Shown here piece by piece: positions 62,392-64,000 of a DNA stretch of 64,000 nt; the stretch's first letter is position 1, and each line of letters starts with the position of its first letter. The stretch is from positions 186,001-250,000 of the forward strand of contig JAHQRK010000012.1 of NCBI GenBank assembly GCA_019828595.1, written 5' to 3'. The position numbers and the translations under genes were made by a program. A model generated the notes under the pieces. That model did not search any database. It worked only from the letters and a program-made list of their open reading frames with translations, and was not told the origin of the DNA. Source of the stretch: Aphanomyces cochlioides. Its lineage: Eukaryota > Oomycota > Saprolegniomycetes > Saprolegniales > Verrucalvaceae.

Positions 62392-63298
62392 TTAAATGAG
62401 TTGTATTAACCTTATTTTTGAGCAAAGGCCCTAATGACTTACTAATTTGCCTCGTACTGTATAAATAGAACTTGGCAAACAGAATATGGCAAAGTGGTCA
62501 TTGAACAGGAGATGAAGTGGTGAGCCGTCAGCTCACTCATGAAACGACACTGTCAGGAATGGCGTGTTGACGTAACCAGGGGTCCGAAGATAGATGCTTG
62601 AGCACATTGAATACCTTGGTGTATCCCTTCTTGAGAGGGAGATCAACCAGGAGCTGTTGTAGATGTAGCTTGATCAAAGAGGCAGCATGAATGGCAACTT
62701 CCATCGGACTCTTCGCTGTGAGGTCGGGTCGAAAGGTGCGATCGGCACGTTGGAGCCATATTTGATAATACACGCAGGCTCGGACAATCGGCCAGATCTT
62801 CAGATAGCCACGGATGTAGTATCCATCGGACGGCTTGGGCGTCTCGTAGAACATTTCCAGACACGTGGACGGAAAGGAACACTCGAGCAGTCGCTGGATT
62901 GTCTTGAAGAAATACCAAACAGATTGACCATATCCACAAGAGAACAGGAAATGCTCGTACGTCTCATTGACACGACAGAAGACACACGTCGGCTTGGGGT
63001 CTTGGTACTGAAACAGATATTGCATGGCGTTGGCGCGGAGAAGGGTCTTGAAAATGAACTCTCCATATCGAGGGAGAATGTGGTCGGGTTGGAGGAAGGC
63101 GGCAAGTTGGGTAAGGCGCTTGGGGTCTTCGTAAAAGTTGGATGGCAGGTTGAGATGCTTGGTAGGAAGAATGGACGAGCTGACAGCTGGAGAAGCTCTG
63201 ATCTTAGCCGATTTCGAAGTCGCAAGCGCCAACAAGATCGGACTCGAGTCAGGGTGAATTATCCAGTGCCATTCCATCCATTCAGAGCTTGGCGTCGG
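62392..63298 (-). repeat. Array unit Q4 (variant b)
   Basis: ORF2 remnant open at 62537-63298 (minus); variant b like Q2. It has a private change, CTTGGCAAACAG for CTTGGAAAACAG, in the 3' UTR. Confidence 0.9.
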
Positions 63299-64000
63299 TT
63301 AAATGAGTTGTATTAACCTTATTTTTGAGCAAAGGCCCTAATGACTTACTAATTTGCCTCGTACTGTATAAATAGAACTTGGAAAACAGAATATGGCAAA
63401 GTGGTCATTGAACAGGAGATGAAGTGGTGAGCCGTCAGCTCACTCATGAAACGACACTGTCAGGAATGGCGTGTTGACGTAACCAGGGGTCCGAAGATAG
63501 ATGCTTGAGCACATTGAATACCTTGGTGTATCCCTTCTTGAGAGGGAGATCAACCAGGAGCTGTTGTAGATGTAGCTTGATCAAAGAGGCAGCATGAATG
63601 GCAACTTCCATCGGACTCTTCGCTGTGAGGTCGGGTCGAAAGGTGCGATCGGCACGTTGGAGCCATATTTGATAATACACGCAGGCTCGGACAATCGGCC
63701 AGATCTTCAGATAGCCACGGATGTAGTATCCATCGGACGGCTTGGGCGTCTCGTAGAACATTTCCAGACACGTGGACGGAAAGGAACACTCGAGCAGTCG
63801 CTGGATTGTCTTGAAGAAATACCAAACAGATTGACCATATCCACAAGAGAACAGGAAATGCTCGTACGTCTCATTGACACGACAGAAGACACATGTCGGC
63901 TTGGGGTCTTGGTACTGAAACAGATATTGCATGGCGTTGGCGCGGAGAAGGGTCTTGAAAATGAACTCTCCATATCGAGGGAGAATGTGGTCGGGTTGGA
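63299..64000 (-). repeat. Array unit Q5 (variant b), cut by window end
   Basis: ORF2 remnant from 63444 to the window edge; variant b, which breaks the a-b alternation. It has a private change, ACATGTCGG for ACACGTCGG. Confidence 0.9.

Larger units (their letters stand above)
59671..64000 (-). repeat. Tandem array of 907-bp LINE 3'-end units
   Basis: Five units (four complete), head to tail on the minus strand, with starts at 59671, 60578, 61485, 62392 and 63299: exactly 907 bp each, all cut at the same ORF2 base. Independent 5' truncations would not share one breakpoint, so the array grew by duplication. It continues past the window. Each unit has the LINE 3' UTR and the last ~253 ORF2 codons. 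Confidence 0.95.

Noticed and set aside
59671..64000. CRISPR array or rDNA-like gene array
   Set aside because: The 907-bp repeats are contiguous without spacers and are made of LINE 3' ends; no RNA gene is visible.
58743..64000. Nine or so independent 5'-truncated insertions at the array
   Set aside because: All have the identical 5' breakpoint and no TSDs, so duplication is far simpler.

Overview
The window is eukaryotic and is built almost entirely (all but about 340 bp) from one family of non-LTR retrotransposon (LINE). The full element is about 7.38 kb: a 61-nt leader, ORF1 (1012 aa, acidic/basic, no recognised catalytic domain), a pyrimidine-rich spacer of 78 nt, ORF2 (1351 aa: apurinic-type endonuclease, reverse transcriptase, C-terminal CCHC zinc finger), and a 3' UTR of about 146 nt that ends in CTCATTTAA without a poly(A) tail. 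I see no host gene, tRNA, rRNA, CRISPR or LTR. Copies are about 99% alike by eye, so amplification is recent. The host cannot be named from this. Roughly 50% GC, no introns and a LINE-only nest would fit an early-diverging (Mucoromycota-like) fungus, where LINE-rich pericentric regions (Grem-LINE1 in Mucor) are known, but that is a low-confidence guess.

Layout. 1-1451: 3' end of a + copy (S1). 1452-7802: minus copy A, interrupted by a 5'-truncated + copy (S3, 3051-7353) with a 15-bp target-site duplication (TSD). 7803-16115: two head-to-tail minus units B and C (4156 and 4157 bp: 5' end, ORF1, endonuclease part of ORF2). 16116-17890: minus ORF1 fragment D. 17891-23310: + copy E with an intact ORF2. 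23311-23649: the only non-LINE DNA, a 185-bp tandem repeat. 23650-24505: minus fragment F. 24506-31885: + copy G, full length with both ORFs open. 31886-35325 and 48670-51015: two parts of minus copy X, split by full-length + copy I (35326-48669). I is split by minus copy J (38549-44499), and J is split by the short minus copy K (40993-41467). 51016-51366: minus remnant N. 51367-58742: full-length + copy M with a broken ORF2. 58743-59649: + 907-bp unit P. From 59671 to the window end: a minus head-to-tail array of exactly 907-bp units (Q1-Q5), meeting P tail to tail across a 21-bp spacer.

How it works together. ORF1 protein is expected to coat the RNA. ORF2 protein nicks target DNA and copies the RNA from the nick (target-primed reverse transcription). 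Because older copies sit inside one another, the pre-insertion sequence of most sites can be read from another copy in the window. This gives precise element ends, TSDs of 12-17 bp, and an insertion rule: the element 3' end falls at (T or G)/CC on the top strand. Three intact ORF2 genes (S3, E, G) and five intact ORF1 genes (B, C, G, I, M) are present; only G has both. Insertion of the LINE into itself in the sense orientation, followed by unequal exchange, explains the tandem units and the recombinant copy G. Very similar repeats of this kind can also be misassembled, so the large-scale order should be confirmed on single long reads.
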